Origin: JBFEYJ01 sp041563315
Lineage (GTDB): Bacteria; Pseudomonadota; Gammaproteobacteria; Thiohalomonadales; Thiohalomonadaceae
Assembly: GCA_041563315.1 (NCBI GenBank)
Contig: JBFFNE010000133.1
Coordinates: 1-5,025, forward strand
Length of the DNA stretch: 5,025 nt
Direction: 5' to 3'
The stretch's first letter is position 1, and each line of letters opens with the position of its first letter. Positions 5,022 through 5,025 of the stretch are shown here, in pieces. The position numbers and the translations under genes were made by a program. The notes beneath the pieces are model-generated. The model did no database searches. It saw nothing but the letters and a program-made list of their open reading frames with translations, and was not told the DNA's origin.

Positions 5022-5025
5022 ACCA
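5018..5025 (+). CDS. Possible start of a gene cut by the right edge
   Basis: ATGAACCA are the last eight bases. The ATG overlaps the stop of the small ORF before it (ATGA), and GGAA lies ten bases upstream, a weak ribosome binding site. The AT-rich lead-in fits a gene start. Only two codons are visible, so nothing can be said about the product. Confidence 0.2.

Larger units (their letters stand above)
4583..5025. other. Mostly non-coding region to the right edge
   Basis: No full gene is supported. The minus-strand frame 4613-4831 starts at an ATG preceded by CACCTCCTT, the opposite of a ribosome binding site, and its residues show no family pattern. The stretch holds the methyltransferase promoter candidate, an imperfect inverted repeat AAGTGCCA (4722-4729) / TGGCGCTT (4752-4759), an isolated strong Shine-Dalgarno sequence at 4831, a cluster of TTAAGT half-sites, and a possible leader ORF near the right edge. 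The last 70 bases become AT-rich, as is common just before a gene. Confidence 0.45.

Overview
The window looks like chromosomal DNA from a proteobacterium, most likely a gammaproteobacterium. That placement rests only on the style of the encoded signalling proteins (a kinase with an ASHDLRQP-type H-box and a NarL/FixJ-type regulator), the Shine-Dalgarno sites and the moderate GC content, so it is soft. Three intact protein genes are well supported: a membrane hybrid sensor histidine kinase (366-2120, +), a NarL/LuxR-type response regulator (2363-3031, -) and a class I SAM-dependent methyltransferase (3857-4582, -). No tRNA, rRNA gene, CRISPR array, transposase or integrase is visible.

Layout. 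Positions 1-365 hold no gene but contain two strong stem-loops (153-190 and 212-231) and then the kinase ribosome binding site. The kinase and the response regulator face each other across about 240 bp that lacks an obvious rho-independent terminator. Upstream of the regulator (about 3126-3191) is a cluster of GACA-NN-TGTC palindromes and AGATGTCT direct repeats that looks like an operator array, followed by two adjoining inverted repeats (3189-3250). Positions 3320-3638 hold what appears to be a decayed SbsA/Big_5-type Ig-like adhesin domain, readable only by passing through three reading frames. Positions 3639-3856 show nothing convincing. The methyltransferase follows on the minus strand, with its own ribosome binding site and a plausible promoter. 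Positions 4583-5025 are non-coding except for a possible 14-codon leader ORF whose stop overlaps an ATG at 5018, which could be the first codon of a gene cut by the window edge.

How the parts may work together. The kinase has six probable membrane segments, a HisKA/HATPase core and its own C-terminal receiver. The convergent LuxR-type regulator is a natural output partner, and the repeats upstream of it are candidate binding sites for autoregulation; both points are inference. The methyltransferase has no visible link to the two-component pair. It sits between gene remnants and non-coding DNA, which suggests a region of gene turnover. I did not find a clearly new multi-gene system. The most notable signals are the three-frame adhesin-domain relic, the operator-like cluster, the structured intergenic DNA, and an orphan perfect complement to the 3' end of 16S rRNA at 4831-4841.
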